Shown: in pieces, positions 8,630 through 17,617 of the stretch | Numbering within the stretch: the stretch's first letter is position 1 | Layout of the letters: each line of letters starts with the position of its first letter | Assembly (NCBI RefSeq): GCF_028435365.1 | Contig: NZ_JAGTJJ010000009.1 | Span: forward strand, 62,001 to 126,000 | DNA length: 64,000 nucleotides | From: Polyangium jinanense | GTDB lineage: Bacteria; Myxococcota; Polyangia; Polyangiales; Polyangiaceae | Direction of reading: 5' to 3' | Position numbers and translations under genes: made by a program | The notes under the pieces: model-generated | Database searches by the model: none | What the model was told of the DNA's origin: nothing | The model's input: the letters and a program-made list of their open reading frames with translations, nothing else

Positions 8630-8660
8630 CCCACCCCGCGGAAGTGGTAAAGGTTCTCCC

Positions 8661-9461
8661 ATGCTGCTCGTCGTCGACGTGGGCAACACGAACATCTCGT
8701 TTGGCGTGTTCGAGGGGACGAAACTCCTTCACCACGTGCGCTCCGAGAGCGCGCGCAGCCGCACGGCCGACGAGTATGCGGTGCTCGTCCGGCAGATGCT
8801 CGCGCTGCGCGGCGTCGATCCCGACCTCATCGATCACGCCATCATCGCGAGCGTCGTCCCGACCCTGACCGACACGATGATCGAGCTCGTGCGCCGCGCC
8901 TTCCGCCGCGAGCCGTTTGTCGTCGGCCCCGGCATCAAGACGGGCATGGCCATCCTGTACGAGAACCCGCGCGAGGTCGGCGCTGATCGCATCGTGAACG
9001 CCGTCGCCGCCTACGAGTGGGCGAAGGGCCCCGTCATCGTCGTCGACTTCGGCACGGCCACGACGTTCGACTGCGTGACGCCGAAGGGCGAGTACCTCGG
9101 CGGCGTGATCACGCCCGGCGTGCAGATCAGCGCCGAGGCGCTCTTCTCCCGCGCCGCGCGCCTCTCCCGCGTGGAGATCACCTTGCCCCCCAAGGTCGTC
9201 GGGCGAAACCCGGTGCACAGCATGCAATCGGGCATCGTGTACGGCTACGCGGGCCTCGTGGACGGCCTGTGCAAGCGCCTCGTGGCCGAGCTCGGCTACA
9301 CGTGCCGCATTGTCGCCACGGGTGGCCTCGCGCGGCTCATCGCGCCGCTCACCGAGTCCATCGAGGAGGTCGACGACAACCTCACGCTCACGGGCCTGCG
9401 CCTGCTCTACGAGCGCAACGCGCAGGAGCCGCGCGCGTCCGCGAGGGCCGAAGGCGCTTGA
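8661..9461 (+). CDS. coaX: Type III pantothenate kinase
   Basis: CoaX phosphorylates pantothenate, the first step of coenzyme A synthesis, and belongs to the ASKHA superfamily. The 266-residue protein has the family signatures: DVGNTNISFG at residues 6-15, the pantothenate-side stretch GPGIKTGM, GADRIVNAVAAYE, and VDFGTATTFDCV in the middle. The length matches the family (about 255-270). The stop overlaps the start of the following FecCD permease as TTGA, so the two are translationally coupled although no functional link is known. Confidence 0.97.
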   Translation: MLLVVDVGNTNISFGVFEGTKLLHHVRSESARSRTADEYAVLVRQMLALRGVDPDLIDHAIIASVVPTLTDTMIELVRRAFRREPFVVGPGIKTGMAILYENPREVGADRIVNAVAAYEWAKGPVIVVDFGTATTFDCVTPKGEYLGGVITPGVQISAEALFSRAARLSRVEITLPPKVVGRNPVHSMQSGIVYGYAGLVDGLCKRLVAELGYTCRIVATGGLARLIAPLTESIEEVDDNLTLTGLRLLYERNAQEPRASARAEGA

Positions 9462-10441
9462 TCCGCCGTCCGATCCTGCCTGCCGCCGCGCTCCTCGTCC
9501 TCGTCACCGCCCTCGCGCTCGCCTTCGGCACCGAGCCGATCTCCCTCTCGAACGCCCTCGCCGAGCCCGGCCTCGCACGCACGATCCTGCTCGACGTGCG
9601 CATGCCGCGCGTCGCGCTCGCTGCCATGGCCGGCGCCGGCCTCGGCGTCGTCGGGGCCGCGTTCCAGGCGCTCCTGCGAAACCCGCTCGCCGAGCCGTAC
9701 GTGCTCGGCGTCTCGGGTGGCGCCGCGCTCGGCGCGACGACCGCCATCGCGCTCGGCCTCGGCGCGACCACACTCCTCGGCGCCGCGCTGATTCCCGCCG
9801 CCTCGCTCCTCGGCGGCCTCGTCGCCACGTCGCTCGTCTACGCCGTCGCGCGTGGCATGCGCGGCGGCGCCTCGGGCACGGCGATCCTGCTCGCCGGCGT
9901 GATGGTCAACTCCATGGCCGCCGCGCTCATCACCTTCCTGAAGGCGCTCGTCCCGCCGTCACGCGCGCAGCAGCTCTTGCGCTGGCTCGTCGGCTTCGTG
10001 GACCTGCCGCACGTCTCGTCGCTGCTCGCGGCCCTCGTGTACGTGGGCGTCGGGTGCTTCGTGCTCCTGCTCGACGCGGGGCGCCTCAACGTCCTCGTGC
10101 TCGGTGACGAGACGGCCGGCACACTCGGCGTCGACGTGCGCGCGCTCGAGCGACGCACCTTCATCGCGTCCTCGTGTGTCGTCGGCGCGATCGTCAGCTT
10201 GACGGGCCTCATCGGCTTCGTGGGCCTCGTCGTCCCGCACGCCGTGCGCCGGCTCATCGGTCCCGATCAGCGCCGCGTGCTGCCCGTCTCGCTGCTCTCG
10301 GGTGCGACGATGCTCATCGGCTGCGACCTCGTCGCGCGCCTCTCGTTCCGCTCGCTCGGCACCGAGCCGCCGGTCGGCGCGGTGACGGCGCTGATCGGCG
10401 GCCCAGCATTCCTCGTGCTCCTGCGTCGCTCGGGCGGTTAA
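9458..10441 (+). CDS. FecCD/BtuC-family ABC transporter permease (orphan)
   Basis: The start is taken as TTG 9458, overlapping the coaX stop, because it places the first membrane helix directly at the N-terminus. The 327 residues match the FecCD/BtuC family in length and motifs: RMPRVALAAMAGAGLGVVGA, QALLRNPLAEPYVLGVSGGA, and GLIGFVGLVVPHAVRR near the C-terminus, the loop that docks on the ATPase. These permeases import siderophores, heme or vitamin B12. No ATPase, binding protein or TonB receptor is encoded beside it, so its partners must lie elsewhere. The 3' end overlaps the stop of the convergent GST gene by four bases. Confidence 0.9.
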   Translation: MIRRPILPAAALLVLVTALALAFGTEPISLSNALAEPGLARTILLDVRMPRVALAAMAGAGLGVVGAAFQALLRNPLAEPYVLGVSGGAALGATTAIALGLGATTLLGAALIPAASLLGGLVATSLVYAVARGMRGGASGTAILLAGVMVNSMAAALITFLKALVPPSRAQQLLRWLVGFVDLPHVSSLLAALVYVGVGCFVLLLDAGRLNVLVLGDETAGTLGVDVRALERRTFIASSCVVGAIVSLTGLIGFVGLVVPHAVRRLIGPDQRRVLPVSLLSGATMLIGCDLVARLSFRSLGTEPPVGAVTALIGGPAFLVLLRRSGG

Positions 10442-11055
10442 CCCTGCATCACCCGCGCGAACGCCGGCCGCGCGATGCACCGCGCGACCCACGCGTTCAC
10501 GTTCGGGAACGGGCTCACGTCGATGCCGAAGCGCCCCAGGAAGGGGATCGCCGGCGCGATGGAGATGTCGACGAACGAGAACGTGTTGCCCACGAGGTAT
10601 TCCTTGCCCTCGAGTGCCTCGTTCAGGATCGCAAGATGCGACGCGAGATCCTTCTTCGCGGCCTCGGCGGCCTTCGGGCTCCGCTCATCCTCGGGGAAAC
10701 GATCCAAGCTGTTGCGAAGGTACCGCTGCAGCGCCTCGCCGAACGTCACCGCGCCCCACGCCATCCACTTGAAGGCCTCGGCGCGATCGGGATTCGGCGG
10801 CGGGAAGAGGCCCTTGTCCGCGCCGAAACGCTCGCCGAGATAAAGCAGGATCGCGAGCCCTTCGAAGATCGGCCGGCCCTCGGCGACGAGCAGCGGCACC
10901 TTGCCGTTCGGGTTGAGCGCGAGGTACTCGGGCTTTTTCTGATCACCGGCCGCGAGGTCGAGCTTGAACTTCTCGTACGGAATGCCGAGCTCCTCGAGCG
11001 CCCAATGCACCCGCGACGCGCTCGTCATGGGCGCGTAATAGAACTTGAGATCCAT
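10438..11055 (-). CDS. Glutathione S-transferase family protein
   Basis: The 205-residue protein has an N-terminal thioredoxin-fold GST domain (MDLKFYYAPMTSASRVHWAL, then NPNGKVPLL with the cis-proline, then GLAILLYLGERF) and an all-helical C-terminal domain. GSTs conjugate glutathione to electrophiles or act as peroxidases and isomerases. The catalytic residue is probably Ser or Tyr in the YYAPMTS turn. Start ATG 11055 is supported by GGAGGAAGG upstream. It is a single gene, convergent with the permease. Confidence 0.9.
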   Translation of the reverse strand: MDLKFYYAPMTSASRVHWALEELGIPYEKFKLDLAAGDQKKPEYLALNPNGKVPLLVAEGRPIFEGLAILLYLGERFGADKGLFPPPNPDRAEAFKWMAWGAVTFGEALQRYLRNSLDRFPEDERSPKAAEAAKKDLASHLAILNEALEGKEYLVGNTFSFVDISIAPAIPFLGRFGIDVSPFPNVNAWVARCIARPAFARVMQG

Positions 11056-11161
11056 CGCGATCGACCTTCCTCCCTGGGCGCGCATGGCGCCGCCGCCGAG
11101 CGTGTCCGACACGGCCGCGCGCGGCAAGGGGGGTTCGGGAAGGCTTTTTGGAGAGGGGTTC

Positions 11162-12094
11162 TTACTCTTCGGCGGGCTCGGCGATGGGCACCTCGAAGTC
11201 CTCGCCCATGTCGACGGTGCTCGCGCTCGCCGTGATGCCTTCGTCGTCCTCGGCCCAGCCCACGGACACGCTGAGGAGCGGCTCACGGTCGCGCTTCGTG
11301 CGGCTCATGCTCACGCTCACCTGGACCACGCGCATCATCATGTCGGCCGGGAGCGCCTGGCTCTGCGGCATGACGAATTGCGGATGGAACAACGGCGCGG
11401 GCCTGCGCGGCGAGGGCGCGCGGTTCGTCCGGATGCGCCCGGCGGCGACGATCATCGCGCCGTTCTTCGCGGCCCCGTCGAGCCCGATGCGGAGGTGCCC
11501 GCACTGCGTGAACCCGATCTGGCCGCGCGGATCCACGTACCCGATCCTCTCCTGCGAAGGCATCACGACCTGGAGCTCGCTGCCCTTGCGAAACCCGTAC
11601 ACCGTGTAGCTCGCGGGCCCCTTCGCGAGCGTGGTGAGCGACACGCGTGTCGTCACCACTTGCCGGATGCTCGACGTTCGCGCGTCGAGCCAGGCGTCGA
11701 CGATCTCGAGCTCCGCCTCGCCTGGCTTGCGCTCGACGAGACGCTCGACACGCATCGGGAGCACGGCGCCCACGCGGATGCTCGTCTGCGCGACGCCCGA
11801 GGGCGCCACACCCGGCGGAATCGCGCCCACCGCCACGCAACGGCCGCCGTCGGCGACCACGGTCGCGAACGACTGCTGCACCCTCATCGCGTTCTCGTCG
11901 ACGCGCACGCTGTCGATGCGCTCGCCCGCGGGAATCGCGTCCGGCGCGTCCTTCGGATGCAGCATCTCCGGCACGCGCGCCTCGGGCACCGACGAGAAGC
12001 TCGGCGACCCCGCGGCCTCGGCCGGCGCGCCCGCCACGAGCGCGAGCGACGCCGCCGCGATCGCCACACACGAGCTCTTTGCGAGGCCGCGCAT
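11162..12094 (-). CDS. Secreted hypothetical protein, partner of the diheme beta-propeller protein
   Basis: This is a 310-residue protein with a signal peptide (hydrophobic Ala-rich core ending PAEAAGSP) and no recognised domain. The middle contains a basic Arg-rich patch and several beta-type segments; the C-terminus is acidic (VPIAEPAEE). Its ATG shares one base with the TGA of the upstream cytochrome-type lipoprotein gene (TGATG), so the two are an operon and probably work together in the periplasm. Function unknown. Confidence 0.65.
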   Translation of the reverse strand: MRGLAKSSCVAIAAASLALVAGAPAEAAGSPSFSSVPEARVPEMLHPKDAPDAIPAGERIDSVRVDENAMRVQQSFATVVADGGRCVAVGAIPPGVAPSGVAQTSIRVGAVLPMRVERLVERKPGEAELEIVDAWLDARTSSIRQVVTTRVSLTTLAKGPASYTVYGFRKGSELQVVMPSQERIGYVDPRGQIGFTQCGHLRIGLDGAAKNGAMIVAAGRIRTNRAPSPRRPAPLFHPQFVMPQSQALPADMMMRVVQVSVSMSRTKRDREPLLSVSVGWAEDDEGITASASTVDMGEDFEVPIAEPAEE

Positions 12095-14064
12095 CACAGG
12101 CTCCTCATGTAGGCCTCGAGCGCGTCGAGCTCGTCCTTCGAGAGGTGCTTCGTGTGGCCCATCTTGCCGTCGGCATCGACCAGGAGCGAACGCAAGGTCG
12201 CGTAACGGCCGTCGTGGAAGTACGGCGCCGTGCCGCCGACGAAGCGCAGCGAGGGCGTGTCGAACGTGGCCGCGACGTCGGCATCGGCGCGGCTCGAAAC
12301 GTCGTGCGCCGTGTGATCGGTCCACGCGCCCTCGTCGCGATGACAGGTCCCGCAGCCCGTCTGCGCCGAGTGGAAGACCGCCTTGCCGCGCTGAACGAGC
12401 ACGTCGTTCGAGTCGTTCCGCGTCTCGGCCTGCGGAGGCCGCAGGCTCGTGGCGAAGGCGATCAGCGCGTCGATCTCGCGCCGCGCGAGCCCCGCGCCGC
12501 CGAGCCGACCGAACGTTTCCGAAAGGTGCGCCTCGACGCTGTCGCCGCGGCCCGTCCATCCATACGGCGCCGTCTTCGCCAGCCTGCCCGCGAGCATCGG
12601 CGTTTGTCGCGGCCCCTCCGGCGTCGCCCACGTCAGCGCGTCGTCACGCCCATCGGGATGGCAGCTCGCGCAGGCGCGGCCGTCGTTCGAGATGCGCGCA
12701 TCTCCGCTTGCGTGAAAGAGCTTCCGGCCGAGCTCGAGATCGGCCGTCGCCGCCGTCTGCGCCTTGCGTGAGAGTCCGACGCGCATGATGGCAGGCGCGT
12801 CCGCCTGGTTTGCCGCATCCTTCGCGCCGAGCGGCGCAACCTGGAGGGTGCGATCGAACTGCGACCACACGACGAGCCGCCGGCCCTCCGGATCCACCGC
12901 GAGCCCCGTCGGCCCCGCGGCGACCGCGAAGCGACGCCGCTCGGCCCGCTGCGGATCGGCCGCCGCCGCGTCGTACTCGATGACCGTGTCGATGCCGAGG
13001 CACGAGACGAAGAGCGAGCGCGATGCCGGATCGATCGCCGCGGCCCGCGGGAGCAGACACGCAGGACGAGGCCGCACCATGCCCACCATCTGCCGCACGT
13101 CCGGCTTCACGTTCACCGACTCGCCGATCGGCTGCTCGGTGTCCTCGTCGACGACCGCGACCGACGCGACCTCCGGCGGGTTCATCCCGCCGCTGCCGTA
13201 TCCCTCCGAGCGCTCCTCGGCGCGCCCCGGATCCACGAGCACCTGCGGCGCGAAGATGCGGCCCGAAAGATCCGTCGACTTCGCGAGCGCGAAGCCCTGG
13301 CACGCGCGCCGCTCGATCTCCTCGCCGCCGCCGAAGAGGGTGACCTTCCGCCGGAACCCGCCCTCCTCGATCCCGCCCACGTCCACCGGTCGCACGCGCT
13401 TGTCCGCGAGATCGACCACGCTCATCCGCGAGCCCACGACGTGCGCGACGAACGCCTTCTTGCCGTCGTCCGAGATCACCAGCGACCGAGGCTCGCGCGG
13501 CAGCGGCACCTCGTACGCGCGTCCCATGCTCGCCACGTCATACGCCGTGAGCGCCGCGCCCCAGGCGCTCGTCACGAGCAGCGTCCCATCGTCGAGCGTC
13601 GTCGCGAGCGCGACCGGCTCGACCGGCGTGGGCACCGTGCAAAGCGATGCGAGCGGCTGCGAAGGATCCGCCTCGGGCTCGAGCACCTCGACCGCCGCCT
13701 TGTCCCGGAGCGCCACCACGACGCGACCATCGGCCGCCACGAGAAGCTGCGACGGCGTCCCTCCGAGCTGCGTCGTCCCGAGCTCCTTCCCCGTCGCGAC
13801 GTCGACCGTGTGGATGTTGCCGTCATCCTCGTCGGCGACGTACGCGATCGTCTTGTCTCCGGCCTTCGCCAGCGCGACCACGCCGCCCTGCCGCGCGCCG
13901 GCGAGCGGCTTCGCGCCTACGCCCGGGCGCACGCGCCCGCAGCTCCTCTCCCCGACGCCCGGCGCCTTTGCTTCGGCGCCTCCTCGTCCCGTGCTCCCAC
14001 ACCCCGCCGCGAGACCCGCCGTCGCCGCAGCAACCAGACCGATGACCGCAACGCTCTTTCGCAT
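12094..14064 (-). CDS. Diheme c-type cytochrome lipoprotein with beta-propeller (MauG/cytochrome c peroxidase-like)
   Basis: The 656-residue protein begins with a lipoprotein signal (LAAGC). Residues 60-440 are a YVTN/SMP-30-like beta-propeller (repeats such as IAYVADEDDGNIHTVD, LFVSCLGIDTVIEYD). The C-terminal third has two heme attachment motifs, CASCH and CGTCH, and the layout of the cytochrome c peroxidase/MauG family (DGRYATLRSLL, then a final KDELDALEAYMRSL). It is expected in the periplasm, handling electron transfer or oxidative protein modification. Such propeller-cytochrome fusions are common in myxobacteria but their substrates are unknown. It is coupled to the downstream secreted protein by a one-base overlap. 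Confidence 0.85.
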   Translation of the reverse strand: MRKSVAVIGLVAAATAGLAAGCGSTGRGGAEAKAPGVGERSCGRVRPGVGAKPLAGARQGGVVALAKAGDKTIAYVADEDDGNIHTVDVATGKELGTTQLGGTPSQLLVAADGRVVVALRDKAAVEVLEPEADPSQPLASLCTVPTPVEPVALATTLDDGTLLVTSAWGAALTAYDVASMGRAYEVPLPREPRSLVISDDGKKAFVAHVVGSRMSVVDLADKRVRPVDVGGIEEGGFRRKVTLFGGGEEIERRACQGFALAKSTDLSGRIFAPQVLVDPGRAEERSEGYGSGGMNPPEVASVAVVDEDTEQPIGESVNVKPDVRQMVGMVRPRPACLLPRAAAIDPASRSLFVSCLGIDTVIEYDAAAADPQRAERRRFAVAAGPTGLAVDPEGRRLVVWSQFDRTLQVAPLGAKDAANQADAPAIMRVGLSRKAQTAATADLELGRKLFHASGDARISNDGRACASCHPDGRDDALTWATPEGPRQTPMLAGRLAKTAPYGWTGRGDSVEAHLSETFGRLGGAGLARREIDALIAFATSLRPPQAETRNDSNDVLVQRGKAVFHSAQTGCGTCHRDEGAWTDHTAHDVSSRADADVAATFDTPSLRFVGGTAPYFHDGRYATLRSLLVDADGKMGHTKHLSKDELDALEAYMRSL

Positions 14065-14167
14065 GGCGCCTCAACCTCCGCGGGAGACACTCACATTCCC
14101 AGCCGGACGCCGGCGCCCGCGGAGGGACTATGGACGAGCGGCCCGGTCTTTTGATTTACGCATCGCG

Positions 14168-14234
14168 AAAAAAAGCTGCGCGGAGGGTGTTCCCCAGGCG
14201 TCGCGAGCCGCGCAGCAGCCTGGGGGACACCCTC
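14168..14234 (-). terminator. Rho-independent terminator with two overlapping stem options
   Basis: Read on the minus strand directly after the Nudix stop. A 17-bp stem pairs 14218-14234 with 14183-14199 (one G-U pair). A second 9-bp stem pairs 14208-14216 with 14175-14183 and is followed at once by a run of seven T (14168-14174). The arms alternate in order (A1, B1, A2, B2), so the stems either compete or form a pseudoknot. The T-run makes termination of the Nudix transcript the simplest role. Confidence 0.7.
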
Positions 14235-14640
14235 AGCCCATGCCGAGCAGCTTGTTCATGCTGGCTTCGTCGGCGGGCGTGAACGGGTGCTGATCGAACT
14301 CGGCGCTCGTGACCCACTTGAACGCATTCACCGCGAGCGGCGCGGGCGCGCCCGAGGTGATGCGGCACTCGTAGAGGTAGAGGTCCACGACGTACCGCTC
14401 GTACGGATGGCTCACGAAGGAGATGAGCTGCCCCGGCTCGACCTCGACCCCGAGCCGATGGCGGACCTCACGCTTGAGCGCCTCCGCGTCCGTCTCCGAG
14501 TCCTCCACGCGCCCGCCGGGGAACTCCCACAGCAAGGGCAACGAGGCCGTCGGACGGCGCTGCGTGATGAGGTAACGCCCTTCGTGCTCGATGACGGCAG
14601 CAACAACGCGAATCGTGCGCGGCGGTTCCATGGCCGACAT
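14233..14640 (-). CDS. Nudix hydrolase-fold protein with degenerate catalytic motif
   Basis: This is a 135-residue MutT-like protein. The fold is clear (VVAAVIEHEGRYLITQRRP, WEFPGGRVEDSE), and MutT relatives hydrolyse oxidised dNTPs or similar diphosphates. The Nudix box should read Gx5Ex7REUxEExGU; here it reads GRVEDSE, TDAEALK, REV, then RHRLGV, so both glutamates of the EE pair are replaced by His and Arg. Those glutamates bind the catalytic metal in the family, so activity may be weak, changed or lost. The start could be ATG 14640 or ATG 14631; a GGGGGAG lies just upstream. A terminator follows the stop. Confidence 0.8.
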   Translation of the reverse strand: MSAMEPPRTIRVVAAVIEHEGRYLITQRRPTASLPLLWEFPGGRVEDSETDAEALKREVRHRLGVEVEPGQLISFVSHPYERYVVDLYLYECRITSGAPAPLAVNAFKWVTSAEFDQHPFTPADEASMNKLLGMG

Positions 14641-14692
14641 TCTCCCCCGCCGGGACGAGCGGCGCCAGAAGCCGCTCGCCCGGAGAACCGTC

Positions 14693-15733
<1,041 letters not shown>

Positions 15734-15891
15734 GCCGCCTCCTCGGGCATTGCCGACACCGGCCCAACCGGACCGCGGCGCCGAGCATATTCGGGCCTAT
15801 TTTTTTTGTCGAGGCTTCTCACGCGGCGTCGCGGCGCGCCGCTCGTACGTCGCGCCGAGGGGGCGCGTCGTCGTTCGTCCCGGAGAACGAT

Positions 15892-16503
15892 TTACTTGGA
15901 GGAAAGGAGCGCGAGCGCCTCGCGCACGAGATCCCCGAGCGGCTCGGTCTGCACGCGTGCTCCGAGCGCCGTCACCGCACGCTCGGCCTCGGCCGGCCGG
16001 AAACCCATCCGCGTGAGCGCGCCGTGCAAGAGCTCCGCTTTGCCCTCGGGCGCGACGGGCGCCTTCGCCTCGGTGCCCTTCGCGACGACCGGCGCCGCCG
16101 CGAGCTTGCCCTTGAGCTCCAGGATGAGCCGCTCCGCAGTCTTCTTGCCGACCCCGGGCACGGCCACGAGCCGCGACGCCTCGCCGCGCGCGATCGCCGC
16201 CGCGAGCTCACCCGCCGGCAGCGCGCCGAGGATCGACATCGCGATCTTCGGTCCGATGCTGGAGACGCCGATCAGCGAGCGAAACGCCGCGCGATCGTCG
16301 AGCGTCGGGAAGCCGTAGAGGGCGAAGGTATCTTCCCGGACGTGCGTGTGCACATAGAGGGTGACCACGCCGTCACCCTCCCGCGACGCACGTCCAAGCG
16401 CGCCGAGCGGCACCGTGACCTCGTAGCCGACCCCTCCGACGTCGATGACGACGACGCCCTCGGCCGAGTCCTCGACGATGCGGCCCGAAAGCCTGCCGAT
16501 CAA
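15892..16503 (-). CDS. ruvA: Holliday junction branch migration protein RuvA
   Basis: RuvA forms the tetramer that holds Holliday junctions and loads the RuvB motor. The 203-residue protein starts at TTG 16503, giving the family N-terminus (L/M)IGRLSGRIVE. It has the OB-fold (YEVTVPLGAL, REDTFALYGF), the two helix-hairpin-helix motifs (LIGVSSIGPKIAMSILGALP and LVAVPGVGKKTAERLILELK) and the C-terminal RuvB-binding domain after a linker. The start overlaps the stop of the upstream cytochrome-like lipoprotein as TTGA, an odd partner. No ruvB or ruvC is in the window. Confidence 0.96.
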   Translation of the reverse strand: MIGRLSGRIVEDSAEGVVVIDVGGVGYEVTVPLGALGRASREGDGVVTLYVHTHVREDTFALYGFPTLDDRAAFRSLIGVSSIGPKIAMSILGALPAGELAAAIARGEASRLVAVPGVGKKTAERLILELKGKLAAAPVVAKGTEAKAPVAPEGKAELLHGALTRMGFRPAEAERAVTALGARVQTEPLGDLVREALALLSSK

Positions 16504-17042
16504 TCCTTCTTCGCTCCCTGCGCGATCCAGCGACGAACCGTGTCGCGCGCCGTCTGCGGCAGAAGGTCGCCCGTGAGCGGCATCGTGCCGCCGCACGCCG
16601 CGTCGCAGACGACGGCGCTGCACGTGAGCGTGCCGTCCATCTTGTGCATGAGGAAGCTCGTCTCGGGGCTGTTCGGCTCGACGATCTTCATCCCCGTCGC
16701 CTTCGTGGCGGCGACGCCGACGTTCTGCGCGAAGATCGCGTCGATCTCCGCCTGGGTCGGGGCCGTCCCGCTGTTCGCCGGGCCGAGGTAAGGCTGACCG
16801 GGCTGACCGGCGACGGCGCCGTGACACGACGCGCCGCCGAGGCCGCAGGAGTTGCGGAAGATCGGGAGCACGTCACCGGAGAACGTCACCGCGGGGGCCG
16901 CCTTGTCGAACGATCCATAGTCGTAGCAAGTATCGTCCGCGGTTCCTTCGTCGGAGCAACCTGCCACGCCGAAGGCGAGCGCAGCGAGGGAGGCAAGAGC
17001 AGCAATCGTCAAGGATACGAGTTTGTTCGAGCGCTTCGACAT
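16500..17042 (-). CDS. Cytochrome c-like lipoprotein
   Basis: This is a 180-residue lipoprotein: signal peptide with lipobox GVAGC, then a planctomycete-type cytochrome module beginning VTFSGDVLPIFRNSC. The heme motif is unusual, with the first cysteine several residues from the SCH (SCGLGGASCHG), as in the variant C-x6-CH layout of this family. Near the end IAQGAKKD matches the RWIAQGAxxx ending of these domains. It probably sits on the periplasmic face. Its TGA overlaps the ruvA TTG, so ruvA expression may depend on it. Confidence 0.75.
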   Translation of the reverse strand: MSKRSNKLVSLTIAALASLAALAFGVAGCSDEGTADDTCYDYGSFDKAAPAVTFSGDVLPIFRNSCGLGGASCHGAVAGQPGQPYLGPANSGTAPTQAEIDAIFAQNVGVAATKATGMKIVEPNSPETSFLMHKMDGTLTCSAVVCDAACGGTMPLTGDLLPQTARDTVRRWIAQGAKKD

Positions 17043-17140
17043 GGCCCCGACCCTACCAGAATTCCGCGCCGAGACAGCTAGGGAGATAGGCCGCTCATCG
17101 CTTGGCCCACGCACGCCTTGGGCACTACCATCGGTGCGGC

Positions 17141-17617
17141 ATGCGGTCCCTCTGCGCCCTCGCCTTCGTCCTCTTCGCATCCGGCTGCGCCGGTGGGGGG
17201 CAAGACGCCCTCCGCAAGGAGATCGAGGCGCTGCGCCAGGAGGTGGGACGCGTCCGTGCAGACAACAACATCCTTTCAGCCCGGGTCGAGACGCTCGAGC
17301 TCGCGAACGCCAAGCTTTCCGCGCGAAATCAGGCGCCCGCGAGCACCCCGAAGAGCGCCGAGGACGATCGACCCGCGCTCGACGTCGTGCACCTCGCGCC
17401 GACCCCCGAAGGCGGTACGGCAGCGTCGCTCGCGCCAATCGCTGCAGCACAAAACGATGACGACCCGGGCGCATCGAACGAGCCCGACGACGCGCCTCGC
17501 CCGGTCCTGCGCTCCACGACCCGGGGCGAGGTGATCACGCAATCCGCAGCTCCCGCGCCGGCGAGCCCCGCGAAGGGCAAGCGCCCCCTCCCGAGCCCCC
17601 CGAGAACGGCACCATGA
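17141..17617 (+). CDS. Short coiled-coil lipoprotein
   Basis: The 158-residue protein starts at ATG 17141, which begins a lipoprotein signal (MRSLCALAFVLFASGC). Residues 20-65 form a heptad-rich coiled coil (LRKEIEALRQEVGRVRADNN). The remaining 95 residues are Pro/Ala-rich and disordered. The lipid anchor plus coiled coil plus linker resembles periplasmic spacer proteins that bind peptidoglycan partners. Its stop overlaps the start of the next gene (ATGA), a LysM protein, so the two probably act together at the cell wall. Confidence 0.7.
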   Translation: MRSLCALAFVLFASGCAGGGQDALRKEIEALRQEVGRVRADNNILSARVETLELANAKLSARNQAPASTPKSAEDDRPALDVVHLAPTPEGGTAASLAPIAAAQNDDDPGASNEPDDAPRPVLRSTTRGEVITQSAAPAPASPAKGKRPLPSPPRTAP

